The notes under the pieces are model-generated. The model was given only the letters and a program-made list of their open reading frames with translations. It was not told where the DNA came from and searched no databases. Both the position numbers and the translations under genes were made by a program. This document shows positions 52,636 through 63,427 of a stretch of 64,000 bases of DNA, one piece after another (position 1 is the first letter of the stretch; each line of letters begins with the position of its first letter). The stretch comes from Nevskiaceae bacterium (GTDB lineage Bacteria; Pseudomonadota; Gammaproteobacteria; Nevskiales; Nevskiaceae): assembly GCA_008012115.1 (NCBI GenBank), contig SSEB01000003.1:124001-188000 (forward strand), in the 5' to 3' direction.

Positions 52636-52744
52636 CACCCGCTGTGCTCGCTGGACGAGGTTGGATGTTATTAATTATTATATGATTTATAAATCGATCT
52701 ATAATTAATAACGCATTTCCCTAGGCATCGGCCGCGAGCGGGTG
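52636..52744 (+). repeat. 109-nt palindrome-ended element, copy 5 (overlaps the EamA gene end)
   Basis: Arms CACCCGCT (52636-52643) and AGCGGGTG (52737-52744), flanks of 23 and 24 nt, 46-nt core 52667-52712 with the perfect 12-bp inverted repeat GTTATTAATTAT / ATAATTAATAAC (18 of 23 positions pair overall). Eight nt after the preceding stop. Its right flank and arm encode the last eight residues and stop of the converging EamA-type gene. Confidence 0.88.
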
Positions 52745-53629
52745 GGCTTTCACGGGTGCCGCCGGCATCGCGAGACGGCAGGTGACGATACCGGCCAAGA
52801 CGATGGCGCCGCCCAGCAGTTGTCGCGCGCCAAACGGTTCCGCCAGCAGCAGCCAGGCAAACACCGCGGCCGCCACCGGCTGCACCAGCAAACCCACCGC
52901 CGAGAAGGCCGCGGACAGGTGCGCCATCGCCCAGGCGATGAGGCCCTGGCCACCGACGTGCGAGAGCAGCGCCAGCGCCAGCAGGATCATCCAGCCCCGC
53001 CAGGACGCCGGCAGCATCACATCGCCCTGCAGCCAGGCCAGCACCCCGAGTATCGCGGCGCTGCCGAGCGTGGCCCAGAACATCACTTCCATCGCGCCGC
53101 AGCGCTGCCGCGCACGCGACACGCCGAGGATGTAGCCGGCATAAAACAGCGCCGATACCAGGGCCATGAGATCGCCGAGCAGGTGCTCGCGCCCCAGCCG
53201 CAGGCTGCCGGACATCAGCACCACGGCGCCGGTGAGCGCCAGGGCAATGCCGACGATGAACGCGTAGCGATAGCGTTCTCCGAACAGCAGGAAGGACGCG
53301 GCCGCGACAAACGCCGGCGCGAGGTTGGTGATGAGCGTGGCGTTGGCGACCGAGCTGGCATGGATGGCCTGATGCCAGAACACGAGATCGCCGGCGAAAA
53401 AACCGCCTGCCAGAAACAGCCAGCCGATGCCGGGCTTGGCAACGTCGACACCGCCCGTCTCGCGCAGCATCAGCGCCGCCAGCGGCGGCAGGGCAAGCAC
53501 GGTGCGCCAGAACGCGCAGGCGGTGAGGCCGACATCCGTCAAGCGCACGAAAATCGGCGCGAAGCCGATCAGCACCGCACCACTCACCAGCGCCGCGAGG
53601 GCGCGTGCGCTGACGCGCGCTGCGCTCAT
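52721..53629 (-). CDS. EamA/DMT-family transporter
   Basis: 302 aa, ten membrane helices in two EamA repeats (for example ALVSGAVLIGFAPIFVRL at the start and LLLALALLSHVGGQGLIAWA in the second half). Drug/metabolite exporter superfamily; substrate unknown. The C-terminal AHPLAADA and the TAG stop lie in repeat element 5, so the original end was probably replaced by the repeat. The start at 53629 overlaps the carbonic anhydrase stop by 4 nt. Confidence 0.87.
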   Translation of the reverse strand: MSAARVSARALAALVSGAVLIGFAPIFVRLTDVGLTACAFWRTVLALPPLAALMLRETGGVDVAKPGIGWLFLAGGFFAGDLVFWHQAIHASSVANATLITNLAPAFVAAASFLLFGERYRYAFIVGIALALTGAVVLMSGSLRLGREHLLGDLMALVSALFYAGYILGVSRARQRCGAMEVMFWATLGSAAILGVLAWLQGDVMLPASWRGWMILLALALLSHVGGQGLIAWAMAHLSAAFSAVGLLVQPVAAAVFAWLLLAEPFGARQLLGGAIVLAGIVTCRLAMPAAPVKAHPLAADA

Positions 53630-54276
53630 GCCGCGCCGAGGCGCGCCAGGGCTTCGCGGTAGCCGCTGGCCACTTCCTCCGGCGACGAGGCCGCCAGCCC
53701 CAGGTCGCGTACGCGCCCGTCGACCAGCCCGTAGATCCACGCGTGCACGACCAGCTTCTGGCCGCGCGCCCAGGCGTCTTGCACGATGGAGGTCTCGCAG
53801 ACATGCACGACCTGCTCCAGCGCGTTGAGTTCGCACAGGCGGTTTTCCTGGTCGCCGACCAGCGTCAGCTTCTCCAGCACGGGCAGGTGCTTGTCGCGCA
53901 CGTCCTGCACGTGGCGGATCCAGTTGTCGACCAGCCCCAATCGCCGGTTGTGCAAGGCGGCATGCACGCCGCCGCAGCCGTAGTGACCGACCACCATGAT
54001 GTGCTCGACCTTGAGCACGTCCACCGCGAACTGGATCACCGACAGGCAGTTGAGGTCGGTATGGACGACGACATTGGCAATGTTGCGGTGGACGAAAATT
54101 TCGCCCGGCAGCAGGCCGGTGATTTCGTTCGCCGGCACGCGCGAATCGGCGCAGCCGATCCAGAGATACTTGGGCGCCTGCAGGCGGGCCAGCTTCTCGA
54201 AGAAGCCGGGCTGCTGTGCTTCCACTGCCGCCGCCCAGGCGGCGTTGCGTTCGAGTAATTCAGTCAGTTGTTTCAC
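53626..54276 (-). CDS. can: beta-class carbonic anhydrase
   Basis: 216 aa. Zinc ligands are Cys 42 (GCADSRVP, with Asp 44), His 98 and Cys 101 (GHYGCGG). Interconverts CO2 and bicarbonate in the cytosol. I take GTG 54276 as start, since the frame's upstream extension is unlike the family and AAGGA stands six bases before the GTG. It overlaps the hydroxylase stop by 4 nt (GTGA) and the EamA start by 4 nt, so three unrelated-looking genes are translationally coupled. Confidence 0.93.
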   Translation of the reverse strand: MKQLTELLERNAAWAAAVEAQQPGFFEKLARLQAPKYLWIGCADSRVPANEITGLLPGEIFVHRNIANVVVHTDLNCLSVIQFAVDVLKVEHIMVVGHYGCGGVHAALHNRRLGLVDNWIRHVQDVRDKHLPVLEKLTLVGDQENRLCELNALEQVVHVCETSIVQDAWARGQKLVVHAWIYGLVDGRVRDLGLAASSPEEVASGYREALARLGAA

Positions 54277-55109
54277 GGCAAATCCTTGATCGGTGAACGT
54301 GTGTGCAGTTGATGCCGCGCGCGGGCATCGTCGTAGCCTTCGACCGCGGTTCCGAAGATGCGATCCCATAACGGCAGGAATCCGGCGTAGTTGCCGCGTA
54401 CGCGCGCGTGATGAAAGTCGTGATGCAGCGCGCCGTGCGAAAACGGCAGCCAGCGCGTCGGCGACCAAGGGAAATCGTAACCGCAATGTCCCTCGGCCGC
54501 CTCCCATTGGCGGACGACGACCCACAGCCACAGCACCGCGACATGAGCGCCAACCAGCGCAGGGCCGATGAAGGCCAGTGTGCCGGTCAACACGTATTCC
54601 ACGGGATGCATGTAGTTGCCAGTGATCGCCCACGGCGTCATCACACGATGATGCATGCCGTGCACATGACGCAGCAGGAAACGCGTGTGCATCGTCCGGT
54701 GCATCCAGTAATAAAGAAAATCGTCGAGATAGACGAAGAACAGCAGCTGCAACGGAACGACCCACCACGGCGGCAGCGCGCCACCGTGCACGCCGGTCAG
54801 TGACATCAGCGGCCAACTGCAAATGCCACCGGCGAACATCCAGAGATTGTTGACCAGCCATACGCGCAGCGACTGCCGCACCATCTCGCGGCCCGGGACC
54901 AGGATGCCGCGCTGCTGCGCCGTCTCCGCGGCGAGCCGGCCGGCGCCGCGGGGATTCTGGATGCGCCAGCGCCGCGCCCACGCGGGATCGCGCGCCGCTA
55001 GGCCCGTCAGCATTCCCGCGAACAGCAGAAACGCAGCCATGCCGATCGGGACGGTGGCAACGGCGACGGGCCAGAAGCGTGGATCGTGAAACGTCGACAG
55101 CAGGTTCAC
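54273..55109 (-). CDS. sterol desaturase/fatty acid hydroxylase family protein
   Basis: 278 aa integral membrane di-iron enzyme. His motifs are HRTMH, HVHGMHH and HHDFHH, in the order expected for the FA_hydroxylase family, with membrane segments before and between (AFLLFAGMLTGLA; PLQLLFFVYLDDFLYYW). Hydroxylates or desaturates a lipid; the natural substrate in bacteria of this kind is unknown. First gene of the run with carbonic anhydrase and EamA. Confidence 0.88.
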   Translation of the reverse strand: MNLLSTFHDPRFWPVAVATVPIGMAAFLLFAGMLTGLAARDPAWARRWRIQNPRGAGRLAAETAQQRGILVPGREMVRQSLRVWLVNNLWMFAGGICSWPLMSLTGVHGGALPPWWVVPLQLLFFVYLDDFLYYWMHRTMHTRFLLRHVHGMHHRVMTPWAITGNYMHPVEYVLTGTLAFIGPALVGAHVAVLWLWVVVRQWEAAEGHCGYDFPWSPTRWLPFSHGALHHDFHHARVRGNYAGFLPLWDRIFGTAVEGYDDARARHQLHTRSPIKDLP

Positions 55110-55173
55110 GGAGATCGGGACGTCGTGAGCATCATCGCGGAAATTGTAGGCGTTTTTGCGCCGTCGCCGGACT

Positions 55174-55920
55174 TCACAGCTTCAGCAGCTTCTGCGCCTC
55201 GAGCCAGAGTTCGGCGTAAGCCAGCAAGGCCGGATCGTCGGACGGCGCATAGGCCGCCAGCGGCGCGCGATGCTCGCCCATGCGCTCCACCATCGAGGCA
55301 TACGGCACCACCGCCCTGAGCGCGCGCGCCATCGCCTTGGGCGGATGTTCGAGCAATTCGCGGTGCAGGCTGCGCCGGCGATCCGCCATCGAGTAGAACG
55401 GCCGCAAACGGGTCGCGTCGAAGCCTTCCTGCTTGAAGTAATCCTGCACCTGTTCGAAGGCGCGCAGTGACAGGAAGGTGGGCACCACGGGCACCAGGAC
55501 GAGATCCGCGGCCGCGAACACATTGTCGGCCAGATGCGAGAGGCTGGGCGCGCAGTCGAGCACGATCAGCGAATACTGCTCGCCGAAAGGCTTGAGCAGG
55601 CGCTTGAGCGCCTGCCGCGGCGGCTCGACTTTTTTCAGCATGATGTCGAGATAACGATACGAGAAATCCGCCGGGATCACCGCGAGGTTGTCGTAGCGCG
55701 TGGGCTTGACCAGACGGCCGATAGGCGTGCTGCCTTCGAGAACCTTCTTGGTCCTGCCGTCTTCGGACTTGGCATCGTAGTACCAGCTCGCTGCGCCTTG
55801 CGCGTCGAGATCCCACAGCAGTGTGGAGAACCCGGACGCCGCCGCGAGATAAGCGAGATTGACCGCGGCGGCGGTTTTGCCGACGCCGCCCTTGAGGTTG
55901 TACAACGCCAGTGTCTGCAT
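55174..55920 (-). CDS. orphan ParA-family ATPase
   Basis: 248 aa. Deviant Walker A KGGVGKT (10-16), switch DLDAQGAASW and LDCAPSLSHL, as in ParA/Soj-type ATPases. Unlike the chromosomal parAB operon it has no ParB gene next to it, and the protein is of the short ParA type that often positions other cargo. Its nearness to oriC may be incidental. Confidence 0.88.
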   Translation of the reverse strand: MQTLALYNLKGGVGKTAAAVNLAYLAAASGFSTLLWDLDAQGAASWYYDAKSEDGRTKKVLEGSTPIGRLVKPTRYDNLAVIPADFSYRYLDIMLKKVEPPRQALKRLLKPFGEQYSLIVLDCAPSLSHLADNVFAAADLVLVPVVPTFLSLRAFEQVQDYFKQEGFDATRLRPFYSMADRRRSLHRELLEHPPKAMARALRAVVPYASMVERMGEHRAPLAAYAPSDDPALLAYAELWLEAQKLLKL

Positions 55921-55997
55921 GTAGCGACTCCGCGTGCTGCGCCCGCGTCGCGATCATGCGGCGCGCGGCGGTTCGATGTTCGTGTCTCGCGCCGGCC

Positions 55998-56942
55998 TCA
56001 GCCCTCGAAGGGGCGCAGTTCGCCGCCGTAGGCGATGGCCACGCATTCGCCGCCGGCGTTCACCGCCGCTGTCGCGGACATGATGCTGGTCAGGATCTCG
56101 ATGCCGTTTTCACGCGCGACCTGCGCCAGCGCGTTGTAGCCAGGCAGCTTCTTCACGCGTGCGGGATCGCCGCCGTAGCTGATGCAGAGATGCCGAGTGG
56201 AAATGCCGCGCTCGATCTGGCGCGCGACGTGATTGAACATTTTTTCCACCGCCCGCTCATAACCCAAGACCTTGGCGATCGGTTGCGTCTCGCCGCGATA
56301 CGACTGGATCACCGGCTTGATGTCGAGCGCGCTGCCAATGGCGTACGTCAGCAGGCCCACGCTTTTCTCGCCCTTTTTCATGCCGCGTGTGCGGATGTAG
56401 TAGAGATCGCCAGGCACCATGTATCCGCAAAGATTGTCGCGCAGCTCGTCGAGACGTCGGCGGATGTCGTTGGGCGGAAGGTTCGCCTTGGCCATCTTCG
56501 CCGCCTCCGCCGCCAGCACACCCGTGGCGCAGAACATGTTGCGGCTGTCGACCACGCGCAACGCGAACGGTCCGCTGACACCCGCGGCGGCGCGGATGGT
56601 CTTGTAGTCGTTGAGGATGGCGAAGGACGCACGGGTGGCGTTCTCGAAGATCGCACTCCGCGTCGAGGTCACCGTGATACAAAAAACATAGTCGTAATCG
56701 ATGACGATACGGTCGAGAAATTTCTCGCGGATCTGCTCGGCGGTGAAGGGAAATGTCTCGGCGTCGAGACCTTTAGCCGCCAGCTGCTCGGTATAGAACT
56801 TCAGCGTGACCTGCGGATCGCGCTCGTCCACCAGCAGCTCGTCACCCAGGCGGATGCTCACCGGCAGAATGCCGATGTTGTGCTCACGCAGGAATTCCGG
56901 CGGCAGATCGCAGCTGGCGTCGATCACGACTCCGATACGCAT
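55998..56942 (-). CDS. DegV family fatty-acid-binding protein
   Basis: 314 aa. N-terminal IGVVIDASCDLPPEFLREHN is the DegV signature, with the STR in TVTSTRSAIFENA as the phosphate/carboxyl loop and MKKGEKSVGLLTYAIGSALDIKPVI in the C-terminal half. DegV proteins bind fatty acids; in Firmicutes (FakB) they present fatty acid to a kinase. No FakA-like kinase gene is in this window. Confidence 0.9.
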   Translation of the reverse strand: MRIGVVIDASCDLPPEFLREHNIGILPVSIRLGDELLVDERDPQVTLKFYTEQLAAKGLDAETFPFTAEQIREKFLDRIVIDYDYVFCITVTSTRSAIFENATRASFAILNDYKTIRAAAGVSGPFALRVVDSRNMFCATGVLAAEAAKMAKANLPPNDIRRRLDELRDNLCGYMVPGDLYYIRTRGMKKGEKSVGLLTYAIGSALDIKPVIQSYRGETQPIAKVLGYERAVEKMFNHVARQIERGISTRHLCISYGGDPARVKKLPGYNALAQVARENGIEILTSIMSATAAVNAGGECVAIAYGGELRPFEG

Positions 56943-57048
56943 CCCTATCTCCCCGCTGGCTTTTTCGTTCTGCCGCTATTATGCCGCGCATTTTGCGCAG
57001 TCACGTTCCCTCGTTCTGCTGTCCGCGCGCAGTGCGCGGCGACCCGGA

Positions 57049-59481
<2,433 letters not shown>

Positions 59482-60558
59482 TTAGCACTGGCGGACCTGG
59501 CCATGTTCCACGTGGAACATGGCTGCGGAGGTGAAACTGCTGAGTGCGGGCAACAACTCAAAACTGGTGATGAACAACTGGCCTGCGTAAGCCTGCAACA
59601 TGTTTACGAACAACGCCTGATATTCCTTCGCGAGTTCGGCTGCGAAATCGTCGATCAGCAGGATGGGCGCGTAACCCCGCTGCTGGTGTACCAGCTGGGC
59701 CTGCGCCAGCAGCATCGCTGCAATCAGCAGCTTCTGCTGTCCGCGGCTGATGTGATTCTTCACTTGGTGGTTTCGCAACCGGATCCGCAACTCCGCCCGA
59801 TGCGCGCCCTCCACAGTAGTCCCCGCCCGCCGGTCCCGCTCAATCTGTCTATCCAACGTTTCCAGCAGTGCCGACTCCGGCGACCAACCAGGTTGCAGGT
59901 CGATATGCCAGTCGTCATCACCAAAGAACAAGGTCACCAAGGGCGCCAACAAGGGTTTGAGAGCCCGTAGATGTTCCGTTCGATATTGCTGAAGCTGATC
60001 CGCCGATTCGGCCAGTTCAGGATTCCAGATCCGGACCTCTTTGACAGTAGCGCCGCTCCTCAAAGCACGATTGCGTTGCTTGAGCGCACGATGATGGCGT
60101 CGCCACGTCGGCATGAAGCGTTGTTCCACGTGGAACACACCCCAGTCCAGAAAGCTGCGCCGATATGCCGGGCCATCTTGCAGAAGACGATGCATACCTG
60201 GATCGAGAATCTGCACAGGTATCACCGACACTAATTCGATGGCCGTCGCTTTGGCGTTCTGACCCAACTTGATCTGCGTACCGGCCTGGTCCCAACGCAC
60301 CCCCAACCCTGTGGCGGGCTCATCAAGATGCAATTTCAGCCGGCCGCTGACGGACCAATATCTCCCTTCCGGCCCGGCCAATTCGGCTGCACCGTTTCCG
60401 CGAAAGGACTTCGCCCGCCCCAGACAGTAAATCGTCTCCAGCAAGCTGGTCTTGCCGGCTGCGTTCTGTCCGGTGATGAGATTGACCCGCGCATGCGGCT
60501 CGATCTCTACCCGTTTGAGCGAGCGGAAGTTATCGCCCTTGATGAGGGCGAGCTGCAT
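59482..60558 (-). CDS. recF: DNA replication and repair protein RecF
   Basis: 358 aa SMC-like ATPase. Walker A GQNAAGKTS near residue 30, signature HISRGQQKLLIAAMLLAQAQ and Walker B ILLIDDFAAEL are all present. Loads RecA at gaps. Two perfect parS palindromes fall inside the coding sequence, encoding FHVE twice (near the C-terminus and in GVFHVEQRF). An upstream TTG at 60564 would add two residues. Confidence 0.95.
   Translation of the reverse strand: MQLALIKGDNFRSLKRVEIEPHARVNLITGQNAAGKTSLLETIYCLGRAKSFRGNGAAELAGPEGRYWSVSGRLKLHLDEPATGLGVRWDQAGTQIKLGQNAKATAIELVSVIPVQILDPGMHRLLQDGPAYRRSFLDWGVFHVEQRFMPTWRRHHRALKQRNRALRSGATVKEVRIWNPELAESADQLQQYRTEHLRALKPLLAPLVTLFFGDDDWHIDLQPGWSPESALLETLDRQIERDRRAGTTVEGAHRAELRIRLRNHQVKNHISRGQQKLLIAAMLLAQAQLVHQQRGYAPILLIDDFAAELAKEYQALFVNMLQAYAGQLFITSFELLPALSSFTSAAMFHVEHGQVRQC
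59504..59519. promoter_or_regulatory. parS centromere site 1
   Basis: TGTTCCACGTGGAACA, a perfect 16-bp palindrome matching the ParB binding site consensus of bacterial chromosomes (TGTTnCACGTGnAACA). Lies in the last 40 bp of recF. Confidence 0.9.
60122..60137. promoter_or_regulatory. parS centromere site 2
   Basis: A second perfect TGTTCCACGTGGAACA, 618 bp from the first and also inside recF. Two exact copies of a 16-mer this close together near oriC are not expected by chance. Confidence 0.9.
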
Positions 60559-60576
60559 CGACAAAACCGTCCCGAA

Positions 60577-61677
60577 TCACAACCGCATCGGCATGACGAC
60601 GTACTTGCTGGAAGGGTCGCCCAGCGCATACACCAGGCCGCTGGAATCCGCGTTCTTGAGTTCCATGATGAACTCTTCGCTGTTCAGCGCGCCCAGTGCA
60701 TCCAGCAGGTAATTCACATTGAAACCAATTTCCAGTGAGCCGCCTGTGTAGGCGACTTCCAGATCCTCTTCCGCTTCTTCGTGTTCGGGATTGTGCGTTT
60801 GCAGAACTAGCTTGCCATCCTCCAGCTGCAGACGTACGCCCCTGAACTTCTCATTGGAAAGGATTGCCGTACGCCCCAAGGCGCGCTTGACCAGTTCCCG
60901 ATTTGCCTGCAACCGCTTGTCTCCAGATTCCGGGATGACGCGTTCGTAGTCCGGGAACCGGCCGTCTATGAGTTTGGTAGTCAGGCGCACGACATCGAGA
61001 TCCGCCTGCAATTGTCCGCCGGAAATCTTGAGGGTGACTTCCTCGTCCCCGCCATCCAGCAATTTGAGCAGTTCAAGAATTGCCTTGCGCGGCACGATGA
61101 TCTGCTGGGGCTCCTTGAAACCCGTATCCAGTGCCAGCTCGCTGAGTGCCAGTCGGTGTCCGTCGGTTGCGACGGTACGAACGCGCTTGCTACCGATCTC
61201 CAGCAGCATACCGTTGAGGTAATACCGAACGTCCTGCTGCGCCATTGCGAACTGGGTGCGCTCGATCAGCGTTTTCAGCTCGCCGTGCTTGAGCGTCAAC
61301 AAGCGACCGTCCGCGACACCGCCCATTGCCGGGTACTCATCCGCCTTGAGGCAAGCCAGCGAATAACGGCTGCGTCCGGATTTCAAGGTCGCCCGATCAC
61401 CGGAGGATTCGAGATTGATCTCGGCGCCCTCAGGCAGGCCACGGCAGATATCGAATAGCTTGCGGGCGGGAACCGTGACACGGCCGGGTGCCAGGTTCTG
61501 GACGCGCGCCCGGCTTTCCATTTCGATTTCCAGATCGGTACCGGTAACGATCATTTCATCGTCGCGGGTTTCAATCAGGAAGTTGGATAGCACGGGCAAG
61601 GTTTGCCGGCGTTCGACAACGCCAATCACCGCCTGGAGCGCGGATAGAAGCTCGTTTCTCCCCACCTGTACTTTCAT
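60577..61677 (-). CDS. dnaN: DNA polymerase III beta sliding clamp
   Basis: 366 aa, exact family length. Starts MKVQVGRNELLSALQAVIGV and ends SSKYVVMPMRL, the conserved clamp C-terminus, with NLLD-like NVNYLLDALGAL in between. A dimeric ring tethers polymerase III. Separated by 18 bp from recF and by the candidate origin from dnaA. Confidence 0.98.
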   Translation of the reverse strand: MKVQVGRNELLSALQAVIGVVERRQTLPVLSNFLIETRDDEMIVTGTDLEIEMESRARVQNLAPGRVTVPARKLFDICRGLPEGAEINLESSGDRATLKSGRSRYSLACLKADEYPAMGGVADGRLLTLKHGELKTLIERTQFAMAQQDVRYYLNGMLLEIGSKRVRTVATDGHRLALSELALDTGFKEPQQIIVPRKAILELLKLLDGGDEEVTLKISGGQLQADLDVVRLTTKLIDGRFPDYERVIPESGDKRLQANRELVKRALGRTAILSNEKFRGVRLQLEDGKLVLQTHNPEHEEAEEDLEVAYTGGSLEIGFNVNYLLDALGALNSEEFIMELKNADSSGLVYALGDPSSKYVVMPMRL

Positions 61678-61914
61678 AGCAACACCTGTTTTTGATGAGA
61701 TTTAAAAAGTATTAAACCAGTAGTATTAGGCCGCAATCACATCACTGAATAAATAAACTAAATCCAAAATAAACAATAAGTTAAAATAAATTTTCATTAT
61801 GGCGAAACTGTCATTCGACAGCAGGACGTCTTGTGGATAACAAGAGGATGAATTTCGTCTCCCGGGTTTTCAACCGATCATCCACAGGGCTGTCCCATCG
61901 ATTCCTACAGCTTT
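61678..61914. other. candidate oriC between dnaA and dnaN
   Basis: 237 bp. Positions about 61690-61800 are strongly AT-rich (runs such as AATAAATAAACTAAA), a likely unwinding element. A perfect DnaA box TGTGGATAA lies at 61832-61840 and a one-mismatch box TCATCCACA at 61878-61886. TAGTATTAG near 61722 resembles a DnaA-trio. Only two clear boxes are seen here; a third lies in the dnaA-rpmH gap, so the origin may be bipartite. Confidence 0.6.
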
Positions 61915-63270
61915 TCAATAACCGAGCTGACGCAGCAGGTTCTCGTAATCCTCGCGGATCTTGAGGTCATCCTGACGTAGTTCGGCGACCTTGCGGCAGG
62001 CGTGCAGTACCGTCGTGTGATCCTTGCCAAAAGCCTCGCCGATTTCCGGCAGGCTGTGCTGCGTCAGCTCTTTCGCCAGTGCCATCGCGATCTGACGGGG
62101 CCGCGCCAGGGAACGCGTACGCCGCGGCGAGCTGAGGTCGGCGAGACGGATGTTGAAGTAGCCACTGACGGTGCGCTTGATATTGTCGATCGTCACCATC
62201 CGCTCGTAAGCCGCGAGGCGGTCCTTGAGCGTGGCACGGGCAAAGTCGGCGGTTAGGGTCTCGCCCTTCAGGCGCGCCGTGGCCGACAGCGTCGCGAGGG
62301 CGCCTTCGAGATCGCGGACGTTGGAGCGAATGCGCTGTGCGACGAAAAACGCGACATCCTCCGGCAACTTCACCTTGGCCTGCTCAGCCTTGGCGAGCAA
62401 GATGGCCACGCGGGTTTCCAGCTCCGGCGGTTCCACCGCCACCGACAGGCCCCAGGTGAAGCGCGACTTCAGGCGCTCGTCGATACCGTCGACATCCTTC
62501 GGATACCGGTCGCAGGTCAGCACGATCTGCTTGCGGTTGTCGATCAGTGCATTGAAGGTGTGGAAAAACTCTTCCTGGGTCCGTTCTTTGTTGGCGAAGA
62601 ACTGGATGTCGTCAATCAGCAGCGCATCCACCGACCGGAAGAAAGAGCGGAACTCGTCGGCGCGGCCGTGCCGGATGGCCATCACCATGTGATTCATCCA
62701 CTGCTCGGCACCCAAGTAAGCAATGCGGGCCCGCGGATTATGCGCCAGCACGGCATTGCCGACCGAATGCATCAAGTGTGTTTTGCCCAGGCCGGATTGC
62801 CCGTAGATCAGTAGCGGGTTGTAAGCGGCGCCAGGCGTCTCGACGACGTGCTGGGCAGCGGCGCGCGCATGTGCGTTGGACTTGCCCTCGATGAAGTTCT
62901 CGAGCGTGAACTGTGGGTTGAGCTTGGCCGTGAAGGCGGTCGGAACGTCCTCGTAAGTCGCCGCCACCGGTGGCGCTTTGCGCGACGGGGCCTCAGGAGC
63001 TTCGCTGGGCGCCGGCCGCGTTTCGGCGGTGCCGACCGCCAGCTCCACCTCCATCGGATCGGTGCCGGCATTGGCCTTGACCGCACGCCGGATCGGTCCA
63101 AGGAAGTCGCTGCGTACGCGATCCAGCACAATGCGGTTGGGCGCCAGCAGCAACAGCCGTTCACGCGTCGCTACTGGATGCAGTGGACGGATCCAGGTGT
63201 TGATGTCCTTGTCTGGAAGCTCGCCTTCCAGCCAGCGCACGCATTGCGTCCAGATATCTTCGCTGTACAT
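61915..63270 (-). CDS. dnaA: chromosomal replication initiator DnaA
   Basis: 451 aa. Domain I (WTQCVRWLEGELPDKDINTWIRP), a short Pro/Ala linker, then AAA+ Walker A GQSGLGKTH, Walker B LLIDDIQFF and sensor motifs. The DNA-binding domain IV has the signature GKDHTTVLHACRKV. Binds DnaA boxes and opens oriC. Confidence 0.98.
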   Translation of the reverse strand: MYSEDIWTQCVRWLEGELPDKDINTWIRPLHPVATRERLLLLAPNRIVLDRVRSDFLGPIRRAVKANAGTDPMEVELAVGTAETRPAPSEAPEAPSRKAPPVAATYEDVPTAFTAKLNPQFTLENFIEGKSNAHARAAAQHVVETPGAAYNPLLIYGQSGLGKTHLMHSVGNAVLAHNPRARIAYLGAEQWMNHMVMAIRHGRADEFRSFFRSVDALLIDDIQFFANKERTQEEFFHTFNALIDNRKQIVLTCDRYPKDVDGIDERLKSRFTWGLSVAVEPPELETRVAILLAKAEQAKVKLPEDVAFFVAQRIRSNVRDLEGALATLSATARLKGETLTADFARATLKDRLAAYERMVTIDNIKRTVSGYFNIRLADLSSPRRTRSLARPRQIAMALAKELTQHSLPEIGEAFGKDHTTVLHACRKVAELRQDDLKIREDYENLLRQLGY

Positions 63271-63345
63271 GTATCGATTAATAGTTATTGTCGGGCCTTC
63301 GCGTACGCTCTAGGCCGGCCGTGGAGTCTATCGCCTTGCCGCCGA

Positions 63346-63354
63346 CTTATCCAC
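63346..63354 (+). promoter_or_regulatory. DnaA box upstream of dnaA/rpmH
   Basis: TTATCCACA, a perfect DnaA box in the 157-bp divergent gap between dnaA and rpmH, where it could autoregulate dnaA or form part of the origin. Confidence 0.8.
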
Positions 63355-63427
63355 AGTTCTCTTGTCGTCATCGAGTCGACGCGCTAGAATCCGCGCCCTT
63401 TTGTGGTTTTCAAGCTTTGGTATCGTC

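Noticed and set aside
6989..52744. Reading the 110-nt elements as integron attC sites because their cores run GTT...AAC
   Set aside because: The bases next to GTT and AAC do not fit the GTTRRRY/RYYYAAC boxes, no cassette order or integrase is present, and the elements lie at ordinary gene ends.
6989..52744. Reading the 110-nt elements as simple intrinsic terminators or REP sequences
   Set aside because: No T-run follows the arms, copy 2 lies after a real terminator, and the length and fixed 24-46-24 layout do not match REP/BIME or RAYT-linked hairpins.
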